Part shown: positions 48,657 through 56,817 of the stretch, in pieces
Layout: every line of letters starts with the position of its first letter
Numbering within the stretch: position 1 is the stretch's first letter
Origin: Paractinoplanes durhamensis
GTDB lineage: Bacteria; Actinomycetota; Actinomycetes; Mycobacteriales; Micromonosporaceae
DNA length: 64,000 bases
Direction: 5' to 3'
NCBI RefSeq assembly: GCF_016862175.1
Contig: NZ_BOML01000071.1
Location: 62,001 to 126,000, forward strand
Notes under the pieces: model-generated
Databases searched by the model: none
Told to the model about the DNA's origin: nothing
The model's input: only the letters and a program-made list of their open reading frames with translations
Translations under genes and position numbers: made by a program

Positions 48657-50000
48657 ATGACCGTACGGCTGGTGGGCCCCGATCATCCCGACTACGACAC
48701 CGACCGCCGGGTGTGGAACGCCATGCACGACCGGCGACCGGCCCTCATCGCGCACTGCGGCAGCGTCGCCGACGTCGTCGAATCCGTGCGCTACGCCCGG
48801 GAGCAGGGCCTGGAGATCGCGGTCCGCGGCGGCGGGCACAGCATGCCCGGGTTCAGCACGGTCGACGACGGCATCGTCATCGCGCTCGACGGCCTGCGCG
48901 GCGTCTCCGTCGACCCGGACCGGCGAGTGCTCGTCGCCGAGGGTGGCGCGCTGCTCGGCGACGTCGACCGGGCCGCCCAGGAGCACGGCATGGTGGTGCC
49001 GGCCGGGGTCATCTCGCACACCGGGGTGGCCGGGCTGACCCTCGGCGGCGGGGTCGGACGGCTGATGCGGCGCTTCGGCCTCACCATCGACAGCCTCCTC
49101 GAGGTCGAGCTGGTCACCGCGGCCGGCGAGGTGGTCACCGCGAGCGCGACCGAGCACCCGGACCTCTTCTGGGCGCTGCGCGGGGGCGGCGGCAACTTCG
49201 GGATCGTCACCAAATTCACCTACCGCACCCACGAGCTGACCACGATCCCGGTGCTCGCCTGCTTCCACCCGCTCGCCGACGCACCGCGGGTGCTGGCCCG
49301 CGCCCAGGAGGTCATCGCCGACCCGGCCACCCCGCGCGAGCTGCTCTGGACCAGCTTCTTCCGCAAAGGTCACCCGCTCCCCTGGATGCCGGCCGACCTG
49401 GTCGGCACGCCCGGGCTGATGACGGTGATCGAGTGGTCCGGCGACGTCGCGGAGGGCCTGCGGCTGCTGGAGAAGCTGCGCGACGAGCTCGCGCCGGTCG
49501 CGGCGACCGTCGACCCGGTGCCGTTCCTGACCTTGCAGACGGCCGGCGACGAGATGTTCCGGCACGGCCTCTACACGTACGTGAAGGCCGGTTTTGCCGA
49601 TGCGCTCACGCCGGACCTCGTCGCCGACCTGATCGAACGCGGGCGGCTCCTCGGGTCGGAGATCAGCCAGATCGAGCTGCTGGCCCAGGGCGGGGCGATC
49701 GCCGACGTGCCGGCCGACGCCACCGCGTACCCGCATCGGAGCGCGTCCTGGCTGGTCAACATCCCGGCGTCGTGGACCGACCCGACCGACGGCGACGACG
49801 AGCTGGCCTGGGTGCGCGGGACGTACGCCGCGGTCCGGCCGCACCTGGACGGGACCAGCTACAGCAACTTCATGGACGCCGACGAGGCCAGCGACGAGCA
49901 GACCGCGTACGGGTCGACGCTGCGCCGCCTGCGCCAGGTCAAAGCGGAGTGGGATCCGGCCAACGTCTTTCACCTCAACCAGAACATCAAGCCGGCATGA
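48657..50000 (+). CDS. FAD-linked oxidoreductase, berberine-bridge-enzyme family
   Basis: 447 residues; ATG 48657 preceded by AGGAGGATCC, an ideal ribosome-binding site. PCMH-type FAD domain with IAVRGGGHSMPGFSTVDDG; His61 is the residue that carries covalent 8-alpha FAD in this family. LFWALRGGGGNFGIVTKF completes the fold. The C-terminal BBE domain ends WDPANVFHLNQNIKP. There is no Cys in the second FAD-linkage position, so a single covalent bond is expected. It oxidises an alcohol, sugar or alkaloid-like substrate; no signal peptide. First gene of the operon under the MarR operator. Confidence 0.9.
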   Translation: MTVRLVGPDHPDYDTDRRVWNAMHDRRPALIAHCGSVADVVESVRYAREQGLEIAVRGGGHSMPGFSTVDDGIVIALDGLRGVSVDPDRRVLVAEGGALLGDVDRAAQEHGMVVPAGVISHTGVAGLTLGGGVGRLMRRFGLTIDSLLEVELVTAAGEVVTASATEHPDLFWALRGGGGNFGIVTKFTYRTHELTTIPVLACFHPLADAPRVLARAQEVIADPATPRELLWTSFFRKGHPLPWMPADLVGTPGLMTVIEWSGDVAEGLRLLEKLRDELAPVAATVDPVPFLTLQTAGDEMFRHGLYTYVKAGFADALTPDLVADLIERGRLLGSEISQIELLAQGGAIADVPADATAYPHRSASWLVNIPASWTDPTDGDDELAWVRGTYAAVRPHLDGTSYSNFMDADEASDEQTAYGSTLRRLRQVKAEWDPANVFHLNQNIKPA

Positions 50001-50085
50001 CCGCCTGCACCGAGCGGCACCCAGCTGCACCGAACAACGACATCGCAGGCGAGGGCCAGAAGGGCTTGCACAAGGAGGGCACAGC

Positions 50086-50850
50086 ATGACCGGGCTGTGG
50101 GACACCGATCCCGAGGGCTGGGCGACGTACGCCGAGCGGCAGAACGAGGCGCTGTTCGTCGCGGTTCTCGACGCGGCCGGGGTCACGGCCGGCACCCGGC
50201 TGCTCGACGTGGGCTGCGGCACCGGGCGGGCGCTGCGGCTGGCCGCCGACCGCGGCGCGACGGTGACCGGCCTGGACTCCTCCGGGCCGCTCCTTGCGCT
50301 GGCCGCGAGCGTGGTCCCCGAGGCCGAGCTGATCGTCGGCGAGCTCGACGAGCTGCTCCTTCCGGACGGGAGCGTGGACGTGGTCACCGGGATCAACGCG
50401 TTCCAGTTCGCGGCCGATCCGCGGGTGGCGCTGGCCGAGGCGAGCCGGGTCCTCGCACCGGGCGGGCGGGTGGTGGCCAGCATGTTCGCCGAGCCGGAGC
50501 GCTCCGAGTCGACGGTCATCCACCACGCCCTGTCGGCGCTGGCACCGGCCGGGAACCACGCGCCCTACCTGCTGTCCGAGCCCGGCCGCCTGGACGAAGC
50601 GATGGCCGCGGCCGGGCTGAGAGTGCTCGGCCACGGCGAGGTCGAGTGCGTGTGGGCGTATGCCGGGCACGACGAGGTCGTCCGCGGCCTGCTGTCCTCG
50701 GCCGGGGGTGCCCGCGCGGCGCAGTTCGCCGGGCGCGCGGCCGCCGCGGCCGCGATCCGGACGGCGGTGCTCCCTTTCACCGCGGCCGACGGGTCGGTCG
50801 CGATGCGCAACACGTTCCGCTGGACCAGCGCCGTCAAGGAGAGACCATGA
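50086..50850 (+). CDS. SAM-dependent methyltransferase, class I
   Basis: 254 residues; ATG 50086 with AGGAGG seven bases upstream. Motif I LLDVGCGTGRALRLAADRG, an acidic post-motif (TGLDSSGPLL), motif II-like DVVTGINAFQFAADP and ASRVLAPGGRVVASMFAE place it in the ubiquinone/menaquinone- and small-molecule methyltransferase group. The substrate is unknown. It follows the oxidoreductase by 85 bp and overlaps the VOC gene (ATGA), suggesting one pathway or a detoxification set. Confidence 0.88.
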   Translation: MTGLWDTDPEGWATYAERQNEALFVAVLDAAGVTAGTRLLDVGCGTGRALRLAADRGATVTGLDSSGPLLALAASVVPEAELIVGELDELLLPDGSVDVVTGINAFQFAADPRVALAEASRVLAPGGRVVASMFAEPERSESTVIHHALSALAPAGNHAPYLLSEPGRLDEAMAAAGLRVLGHGEVECVWAYAGHDEVVRGLLSSAGGARAAQFAGRAAAAAAIRTAVLPFTAADGSVAMRNTFRWTSAVKERP

Positions 50851-51311
50851 CCGAGATCCACCACATCGGCTACTGGGTCGACGACCTGGCCGCCGCCGTC
50901 GACTGGGCCGGGCGGGTGCTCGGCGCGGGCCCGTTCACCGTGGTCGAGCACGTCGACCTCGGGGCCGGCTTCCGGTTCCGGGGCGAGCCGGCCGTGCTCG
51001 ACCACAGCGCGGCGTTCGGGCAGTGGGGTTCGATCATCCTGGAGCTCGGGGTCGTCCACGACGTCACGCCCGAGCTGGGCCGGGCCCTCAACGTCGGGCA
51101 CGGCAACGTCAGCCACCTCGCGTGGACCACCGACGACCTCGACGCCGAGGGCGCCCGGATGGCGGACGCGGGCTGCCCGCTGCTCACCACCTCGCGGGCG
51201 GGGGCGTGGGCGGACTGGTTCGACGGGGGCCCGGTGTTCGGCCACCCCGTCGAGATCCACCAGCCCACCGCCGGAGTGCTAGCTATGTGGCGCGGCCTGA
51301 AGCACGGATAG
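50847..51311 (+). CDS. VOC (glyoxalase/dioxygenase-fold) family protein
   Basis: 154 residues; ATG 50847 with AAGGAGA just upstream. It begins with the characteristic IHHIGYWVDDLAAAVDWAGRVLGAGPF; the second half has NVSHLAWTTDDLDAEGARMADAGCPLL and HPVEIHQP. His at the first strand, His in HLAWTT and Glu in VEIHQ could be the metal site. VOC enzymes include epimerases, lyases, dioxygenases and resistance proteins. The 3' end overlaps the opposite esterase gene by 33 bp. Confidence 0.85.
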   Translation: MTEIHHIGYWVDDLAAAVDWAGRVLGAGPFTVVEHVDLGAGFRFRGEPAVLDHSAAFGQWGSIILELGVVHDVTPELGRALNVGHGNVSHLAWTTDDLDAEGARMADAGCPLLTTSRAGAWADWFDGGPVFGHPVEIHQPTAGVLAMWRGLKHG

Positions 51312-51914
51312 CCACTCGGCCAGGGCGCGCCGCGCGTCGGGGGCGATGCCGTGGCCGACCGGGTCGCGGCGGGCGGTGGTGGCCGCGCCCGACTCGCCGG
51401 TCAGGTAGCTCCAGGTGCGGTCGAGCAGCTCGCGCGGGATCACGTTGTCGAAGTCGCCCTGGGCGACCAGGACCGGGACGCCGGCCAGGTGCCCGGGCGC
51501 GGTCGGCACGCCCGCGTCGAACGGCAGCGTGCCGTAGAGGATGGCGGCGCCGGCGTAGCGGGCCGGGTCGTCGAGCAGCAGGCCGCCGGCGAAGGCCGCG
51601 CCGCCGCTGAAGCCGACCAGGATCACCGGCCGGCCGGCCGGGGCGGCGCCGTCGAGCCAGCCGCGGAACCAGTCCATGGTCTCGCGCAGCGACTCGGGCC
51701 GGGGGCGGCCGATGCCACGGTTGGCGAACCAGGCGAAGCCGCCGCCCTCGGCGATCGGGGCGCGGACCGCCGCGTACGCAAAGGAGGGCGGGAGATGATC
51801 GCTCAGAGCGAGAATCTCCTGCTCGTGGGAGCCCCGGCCGTGCAGCAGGAGGACCAGCGGCGCGGCGGGATCGTCCGATCCCGCCGTCGCCACCACCGCG
51901 GGGGTGGTCGTCAC
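51279..51914 (-). CDS. Phospholipase/carboxylesterase-family hydrolase
   Basis: 211 residues from a GTG 51914 that overlaps the upstream stop (GTGA). LVLLLHGRGSHEQEIL (oxyanion), VGFSGGAAFAGGLLL (nucleophile Ser), LVAQGDFDNVIP (Asp) and DPVGHGI (His) give the full triad of the small alpha/beta esterases (dienelactone hydrolase/phospholipase-carboxylesterase group). Cytoplasmic. It is coupled to the NADP-binding protein gene, so they may share a substrate or the MarR signal at 52503-52548. Confidence 0.87.
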   Translation of the reverse strand: MTTTPAVVATAGSDDPAAPLVLLLHGRGSHEQEILALSDHLPPSFAYAAVRAPIAEGGGFAWFANRGIGRPRPESLRETMDWFRGWLDGAAPAGRPVILVGFSGGAAFAGGLLLDDPARYAGAAILYGTLPFDAGVPTAPGHLAGVPVLVAQGDFDNVIPRELLDRTWSYLTGESGAATTARRDPVGHGIAPDARRALAEWLSVLQAAPHS

Positions 51915-52486
51915 TGGGCGACCGCGAAGCCGCCGGTCCAGGAGACCTTCTCGCCGGCCGCGAGGGTGATCTGCAGGAAGCCGATCGACTCGAGCTCGCG
52001 GGCCCGCTTGAGGCTGCCGGCGTCGACCGCGCGCAGCCCGGCCGCGCTGACCACGCCGCTGAGCAGGGCCTTGGCGTCGGCGTCGTCGCCCGCGATCAGC
52101 ACCGTGGTGGGCGCGCCGCCGACCTCACCGGCGACCAGCGTGCCGGCGAAGTTGGTGTTGAACGCCTTGACGACGGTGGACTCGGGCAGCGCGGCGGCGA
52201 TCTCGGTGGCGGCCGAGCCGTCGGCCGGGACGGTGAGGCCGTCGAACGTCGCGAAGTCGAGCGGGTTGGTGATGTCGACGACGACCTTGCCGGCCAGCTG
52301 AGCACCGCGCCGGCTGACGACCTCGGCGACCTTCGGGTACGGAACGGCCAGCACCACGATGTCGCCGGTGACCGCCTTGTCGCTGTCCGAGCTGGTCAGC
52401 AGCTCGACGGTGTGCCCGCCCTTGGCCGCGAGACCGGAGATCGCCTGACCCATGTTGCCGCTGCCGATGATGCTGATGTGCGCCAT
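51911..52486 (-). CDS. NADP-dependent F420-reductase-like oxidoreductase
   Basis: 191 residues from ATG 52486. N-terminal Rossmann motif ISIIGSGNMGQAISGLAAKGGHTV, then IVVLAVPYPKVAEVV, VVVDITNPLDF and VVKAFNTNFAGTLV, the standard set of the F420H2:NADP oxidoreductase-like (NADP_oxidored, CoF420) family. Members in actinomycetes reduce F420 or unknown carbonyl compounds. It heads a two-gene operon and is divergent from the MarR gene at 52564 with two palindromic operators between. Confidence 0.9.
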   Translation of the reverse strand: MAHISIIGSGNMGQAISGLAAKGGHTVELLTSSDSDKAVTGDIVVLAVPYPKVAEVVSRRGAQLAGKVVVDITNPLDFATFDGLTVPADGSAATEIAAALPESTVVKAFNTNFAGTLVAGEVGGAPTTVLIAGDDADAKALLSGVVSAAGLRAVDAGSLKRARELESIGFLQITLAAGEKVSWTGGFAVAQ

Positions 52487-52502
52487 AATGGCCTCCCGAA
52501 TT

Positions 52503-52548
52503 GGTTGTAGCTACAACCTACGGCCGACGGCATGGTTGTAGCAACAAC
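52503..52548. promoter_or_regulatory. MarR/DUF24-like twin operators
   Basis: GGTTGTAGCTACAACC (52503-52518) is a perfect 16-bp palindrome; GTTGTAGCAACAAC (52535-52548) is a second copy with 5-bp arms. Centres are 31 bp apart, three helical turns, covering the whole 77-bp divergent gap. Confidence 0.85.
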
Positions 52549-52563
52549 TAAAGCGGTGTCATC

Positions 52564-53067
52564 ATGGTGAGCGTGAACACACGATGGCTCAGCCCGGACG
52601 AGATGGCGGCATGGGTGCGGCTCGCCGCCGTGCTGGAACTCCTGCCGGCCGCCCTCGACAGTCAGCTCCGGCGGGACGCCGGGCTGACCCACTTCGACTA
52701 CTACGTGCTGGCCATGCTCTCCGAGACCCCCGCGCACACGCTGCGGATGACCGCGCTGGCCGAGCGGACCACCGCCACCCTGGCCCGCCTCTCGCACGTG
52801 GTCGCCCGCCTGGAGGGCCGCGGCCTGATCGAGCGCTTCCCGTGCCCGGAGGACCGGCGGGCGACCAACGCCCGACTGACCGAGGCGGGCTGGGCGAAGG
52901 TGCAGGAGACCGCCCCCGGACACGTCGCAACGGTCCGTGAGACGGTCATCGACGCCCTGACCCCGGAGCAGATCGCCCAGCTCACCGAGATCGGCGAGGC
53001 CATCCTGCACCGCCTCGACCCGGAGGGCACCCGGGCCGCCATCTACCAGCGCTACGACCCTGCCTGA
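52564..53067 (+). CDS. MarR-family regulator
   Basis: 167 residues from ATG 52564; no ribosome-binding site visible, so possibly leaderless. Winged helix: AGLTHFDYYVLAMLSETPAHTLRMTALAERTTATLARLSHVVARLEGRGLIERFPCPEDRRATNARLTEAG. A Cys in the wing (FPCPEDRR) could be redox-sensitive, as in OhrR/MosR-like members, but this is a guess. It likely represses the divergent NADP-oxidoreductase-esterase pair through the twin GTTGTAG palindromes. Confidence 0.9.
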   Translation: MVSVNTRWLSPDEMAAWVRLAAVLELLPAALDSQLRRDAGLTHFDYYVLAMLSETPAHTLRMTALAERTTATLARLSHVVARLEGRGLIERFPCPEDRRATNARLTEAGWAKVQETAPGHVATVRETVIDALTPEQIAQLTEIGEAILHRLDPEGTRAAIYQRYDPA

Positions 53068-53197
53068 CCCGCTGCATGATCGTGCAACTTTCCGGGCGCC
53101 ACTAGGGGTTTGCCGACTGCTCACTCCATCGTGGACCTCGAACCGAGCGTCCCCACCATCGGGGGAAGGGGGCGGCGGTTTCAGCAGTGGAGGCCAC

Positions 53198-53803
53198 ATG
53201 CGGAAGTTCTCATCCGTCCTGCTGTCCCTGGTCACGATCGTCGCCGCCACCCTCGGCGCGGTCGTGGCGACCGGGGGTGCGGCGCAGGCGGTGACCAGCT
53301 GCTCGACCAAGTTCCCCAACGCCGACCCGGTCAGCGGGTACTACTACAACCGCGGCCCGTACTGGTGGGCGAACAAGAACGCCAGCCCCGGTTCGACCCG
53401 GATGGTGCTCGACGTCCAGGGCCCGTGGACCGACAACGGCACGAAGGTGCACCTGTGGCACTGGTACGGCGGGGACAGCCAGTACTGGTGCCTGGCGCCG
53501 CAGGGCTACCAGGTCAACGGCGCGAACGTCTACAAGTTCCGTAACCTTTACACCGGCAAGTGCCTGGACATCGCCGGGCCGTCGGCGGCGGACGGCACCA
53601 ACGTGCACCAGTGGGGCTGCACCGAGTTCGACGACTACCGCAGCCAGCAGTGGGCCCAGTTCTCGGCGAACGGCGGCTACCAGTTCCGGAACGTCTACTC
53701 AGGGACGTGCCTCGATGTGCGAAACTGGGGCAATACGGACGGAGCCGAGCTACAGATCTGGACCTGCGGCGACACCAGCAAGGCCAACCAGATCTTCTTC
53801 TAG
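53198..53803 (+). CDS. Secreted ricin-type beta-trefoil lectin domain protein
   Basis: 201 residues; ATG 53198 with GGAGG four bases upstream. Signal peptide SSVLLSLVTIVAATLGAVV with a cut after GGAAQA. The mature protein has an N-terminal ~40 residues with one Cys and then a single RICIN/CBM13 trefoil: YKFRNLYTGKCLDIAGPSAADGTNVHQWGC, SQQWAQF, YQFRNVYSGTCLDVRNWGNTDGAELQIWTC, NQIFF. Two Q-x-W repeats are clear and one diverged. It binds sugars, perhaps xylan or galactosides; no catalytic domain is attached. Monocistronic with a good terminator. Confidence 0.9.
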   Translation: MRKFSSVLLSLVTIVAATLGAVVATGGAAQAVTSCSTKFPNADPVSGYYYNRGPYWWANKNASPGSTRMVLDVQGPWTDNGTKVHLWHWYGGDSQYWCLAPQGYQVNGANVYKFRNLYTGKCLDIAGPSAADGTNVHQWGCTEFDDYRSQQWAQFSANGGYQFRNVYSGTCLDVRNWGNTDGAELQIWTCGDTSKANQIFF

Positions 53804-53814
53804 TACGCCCCGGG

Positions 53815-53842
53815 AAGGCCACCGCCGTTCGGCGGTGGCCTT
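53815..53842 (+). terminator. Rho-independent-like terminator after the lectin gene
   Basis: 12-bp stem AAGGCCACCGCC / GGCGGTGGCCTT with loop GTTC, followed by TTCACATT. Begins 12 bases after the stop. Confidence 0.85.
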
Positions 53843-54029
53843 TCACATTGCCGAAACATCGATCAACGGATTCGTCCATATTGAACAAGATCCAATAACG
53901 AGATAGTCACAAGTCAATACAGGAGACTAGGCGCGCCAGTACGCAGTGCAGTCAGATGTGCTCACACCGCAATCCCGCATTCGGCGGCCATCTGATCGAC
54001 GGGCGCCCCGGCACGTCCCGGAGGGGAAG

Positions 54030-55769
54030 ATGACTACCCGTTCAACGGGGGCACTGAGGCTGATCGCCATCGCGACCGCCTCGATGCTCGCCATCACCGC
54101 ATGCAGCGGCGGCAGCGAAACTCCGACCGAGGAGCTGCTCGGCTTCGACTCCTGCACGAAGACCCCGCTGACCTGCAACACCGGCGAGACCAAGGCCGGC
54201 GGCTCGATCGTGTACTACGAGGAGCAGGACATCGCCACCTGGAACACGGTGGGCGCCGACGGTGGTCACTACGCCACCTCGGTGATGCTGGGCGGCCTCG
54301 TCCAGAACGTCTACTACGGCGCGCCGGACTACAAGGCCGGGCTCAACACAGACCTCGTGGTCGAGGAGCCGAAGGTCACCAGCACCAGCCCGCAGACCGT
54401 GGTCTACAAGCTCAAGCCCGAAGCGGTGTGGAGCGACGGCACGCCGATCACCGCGGACGACTTCAACTACGCCTTCCGGGCGCGCAACACGAAGGACTGC
54501 CCGGACTGCGGCACCTCGAGCAGCTCCGGCTACGACGTCCTGCAGAGCGTCACCGGCAGCGACAACGGCAAGACCGTGACCGCGGTGTTCCAGGCCGGCA
54601 AGACGTACCCGGACTGGAAGTCGCTGTTCGGCGAGCTCTACCCGGCGCACATCGCGAAGGCGGCCGGCGACAACGGCACGCCGGCCGGCCTGCTCAAGTC
54701 GTGGGACGCCTTCGGCAAGACCCAGCCGACCTGGTCCGGTGGCCCGTACATGATCGAGAGCTACCAGGAGGGTCAGCAGCTCGTCGAGGTGCCGAACCCG
54801 AAGTGGTGGGGCAAGAAGCAGTCGCTCGACAAGATCATCTTCAAGATCGTGACGGACCAGTCGTCGTTCGTCCCGGCGCTGCAGAACGGTGAGATCAACG
54901 CGGGCGACCCGCAGCCCAACATCGACATGGTCACCCAGGTGCAGAACCTGCAGGGCTTCAACCAGAAGCTCAGCGGCGGTCTCTCGTGGGAGCACATCGA
55001 CGCCAACCTGCAGAACAAGTTCCTGAAGGACAAGGCGCTCCGCGAGGCGATCTTCAAGGCGATCGACGTGCAGGGCATCATCAACCGCACGGTCGGCACG
55101 TTCTGGAAGGACGCCAAGCCGCTCGGCAACCACAACTTCATCCCGCAGAGTCCTTATTACAAGGACGTGGTGAGCGAGACCGGCGCCGGCAAGGCCGACA
55201 TCGAAGGGGCGAAGAAGGTCCTGACCGACGCGGGTTACACCGGCGTCGGCAGCGCGCTCAAGACCCCCGGCGGCGAGGCGGTCACGCTGCGGTTCCGGCA
55301 CACCGAGGGCAACGTCAACCGGGCCGCCACGGCGGAGTTGGTGCAGGCGACGCTCAAGCAGCTGGGCATCACGATGACCATCCAGACCACCAACACGCTG
55401 GGCAAGACGCTGGACTCCGGCGACTTCGACCTGATCGTGTACGCCTGGGTCAACACCCCGTTCTTCTTCCAGGGCGCCCAGCAGCTGTGGGGCAAGGCCA
55501 GTGACAGCAACTACGGCCACTGGGTCAACGAGCAGGCCGACACGGTCCTGAACCAGGGCGTTCAGGAGGGCCTCGACGAGGCGAAGGGCGCCGACCTGCT
55601 CAACCAGGCCGACGCGCTGATGGCCAAGGACTACTACGTCCTGCCGCTCTTCCAGCGGCCCAACTTCATGGTGGCCAAGGCCGACTACCTGAACATCCGG
55701 CCGAACTCCACCTCGACCGGTCCGACGTTCAACACCGAGGAGTGGGGCCTGAAGGCAACCGCCAACTAG
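54030..55769 (+). CDS. Dipeptide/oligopeptide-type ABC substrate-binding lipoprotein
   Basis: 579 residues; ATG 54030 with GGAGG five bases upstream, giving lipoprotein signal LIAIATASMLAITAC (lipobox ITAC). SBP_bac_5 fold: GGSIVYYEEQDIATWNTVGAD, VVYKLKPEAVWSDGTPITADDFNYAFRA (the family signature), GGPYMIESYQEGQQLVEVPNPKWWG and a C-terminal DYYVLPLFQRPNFMVAKADYLN. Cys pairs at FDSCTKTPLTC and DCPDC may form disulfides. It binds peptides or other large solutes for the following permeases. About 190 bp upstream is non-coding apart from the terminator. Confidence 0.93.
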   Translation: MTTRSTGALRLIAIATASMLAITACSGGSETPTEELLGFDSCTKTPLTCNTGETKAGGSIVYYEEQDIATWNTVGADGGHYATSVMLGGLVQNVYYGAPDYKAGLNTDLVVEEPKVTSTSPQTVVYKLKPEAVWSDGTPITADDFNYAFRARNTKDCPDCGTSSSSGYDVLQSVTGSDNGKTVTAVFQAGKTYPDWKSLFGELYPAHIAKAAGDNGTPAGLLKSWDAFGKTQPTWSGGPYMIESYQEGQQLVEVPNPKWWGKKQSLDKIIFKIVTDQSSFVPALQNGEINAGDPQPNIDMVTQVQNLQGFNQKLSGGLSWEHIDANLQNKFLKDKALREAIFKAIDVQGIINRTVGTFWKDAKPLGNHNFIPQSPYYKDVVSETGAGKADIEGAKKVLTDAGYTGVGSALKTPGGEAVTLRFRHTEGNVNRAATAELVQATLKQLGITMTIQTTNTLGKTLDSGDFDLIVYAWVNTPFFFQGAQQLWGKASDSNYGHWVNEQADTVLNQGVQEGLDEAKGADLLNQADALMAKDYYVLPLFQRPNFMVAKADYLNIRPNSTSTGPTFNTEEWGLKATAN

Positions 55770-55780
55770 GCCGGTACCGA

Positions 55781-55813
55781 GCTGCCCGGCGCGGTTCCGC
55801 CGCGCCGGGCAGC
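55781..55813 (+). terminator. Intra-operon hairpin after the binding-protein gene
   Basis: Perfect 14-bp stem GCTGCCCGGCGCGG / CCGCGCCGGGCAGC with loop TTCCG, 12 bases after the stop and 20 before the permease ATG. No T run. Probably a partial terminator or mRNA stabiliser that raises binding-protein output over the permeases. Confidence 0.75.
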
Positions 55814-55833
55814 CTCCTCGAAAGAGAAAAATC

Positions 55834-56817
55834 ATGTTCGCGTACGTCGTGCGGCGCCTGGCCGCCGCGATACCCGTCCTCCTGGTCGCGTCGTTCCTCG
55901 CGTACGCCCTGGTGGCGCTCTCGGGTGATCCGCTCGAACCGCTGAAGCTGCGCAACCCGCCCGCGCCACCGCGGACGATCGAGCTGGAGACGCAGCGTCT
56001 CGGCCTCGACCACAACATCTTCGTCCGGTACTGGGACTGGCTCTGGGGAGTCCTGCACGGCGACTTCGGCCAGTCGGTGCAGAGCAACTACAACATCGGC
56101 GCCAACCTGGGCCGCTCGGCGACCGTCACCCTGCGACTGGTTCTGGTCGCGATGCTGCTGGCCCTGGTCCTGGCGATCCTCACCGGCGTGCTGAGCGCGG
56201 TCCGGCAGTACTCGCGGTTCGATTACGCCACCACGTTCGCCGGCTTCGTCTTCCTGGCCATGCCGTCGTTCTGGATCGCCATCGTCCTCAAAGACCTCGC
56301 GGTCCGCTACAACCGGGCCTCCGGCACCACGGTGTTCTACACGATCGGCGAGACCTCGCAGAACTATGAGAGCCTGTCGGCGGCCGGGAAGTTCGCCGAC
56401 GTCGCCGGGCACCTGGTGCTGCCGACGATCGCGCTCGCCCTGATCTCGTACGCGGCCTGGAGCCGTTACCAGCGGGCCGCCATGCTCGAGGTGCTCAACT
56501 CCGACTACGTACGGCTGGCCCGGGCGAAAGGCCTGACCTGGCGCAAGGTGCTGGTCAAGCACGTGCTGCGGACGGCGCTGATCCCGCTGGTCACGGTCAC
56601 CGCGCTGGACATCGCCGCCATTCTCGGCGGCGCCGTGATCACCGAGACCGTCTTCAACTGGAACGGCCTGGGCCGGATGCTGCTCAACGGCGTCGCCCGC
56701 GCCGACACCAACGCGGTGGCCGCCTGGCTGCTGCTCGCGGGCCTGGTCGTGATCGCCTTCAACGTCATCGCCGACTCGCTCTACGCCGTGCTCGACCCGA
56801 GGATCCGCCATGAGTGA
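55834..56817 (+). CDS. Dipeptide-type ABC permease (DppB-like)
   Basis: 327 residues; ATG 55834 with GAAAGAGAA upstream. DppB hallmarks are FAYVVRRLAAAIPVLLVASFLAYAL, DPLEPL (D-P-x), LGLDHNIFVRYWDWLWGVLHGDFGQS, AMPSFWIAI and the docking loop SDYVRLARAKGLTWRKVLVKHVLRTALIPLVT, followed by GGAVITETVFNWNGLGRML. Six membrane helices. It forms the channel with the next gene. Confidence 0.95.
   Translation: MFAYVVRRLAAAIPVLLVASFLAYALVALSGDPLEPLKLRNPPAPPRTIELETQRLGLDHNIFVRYWDWLWGVLHGDFGQSVQSNYNIGANLGRSATVTLRLVLVAMLLALVLAILTGVLSAVRQYSRFDYATTFAGFVFLAMPSFWIAIVLKDLAVRYNRASGTTVFYTIGETSQNYESLSAAGKFADVAGHLVLPTIALALISYAAWSRYQRAAMLEVLNSDYVRLARAKGLTWRKVLVKHVLRTALIPLVTVTALDIAAILGGAVITETVFNWNGLGRMLLNGVARADTNAVAAWLLLAGLVVIAFNVIADSLYAVLDPRIRHE

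Noticed and set aside
54042..56087. Long minus-strand open frame opposite the peptide-binding protein gene
   Set aside because: Antisense shadow produced by high GC; no ribosome-binding site and no recognisable domains, while the plus strand encodes a clear SBP_bac_5 protein.
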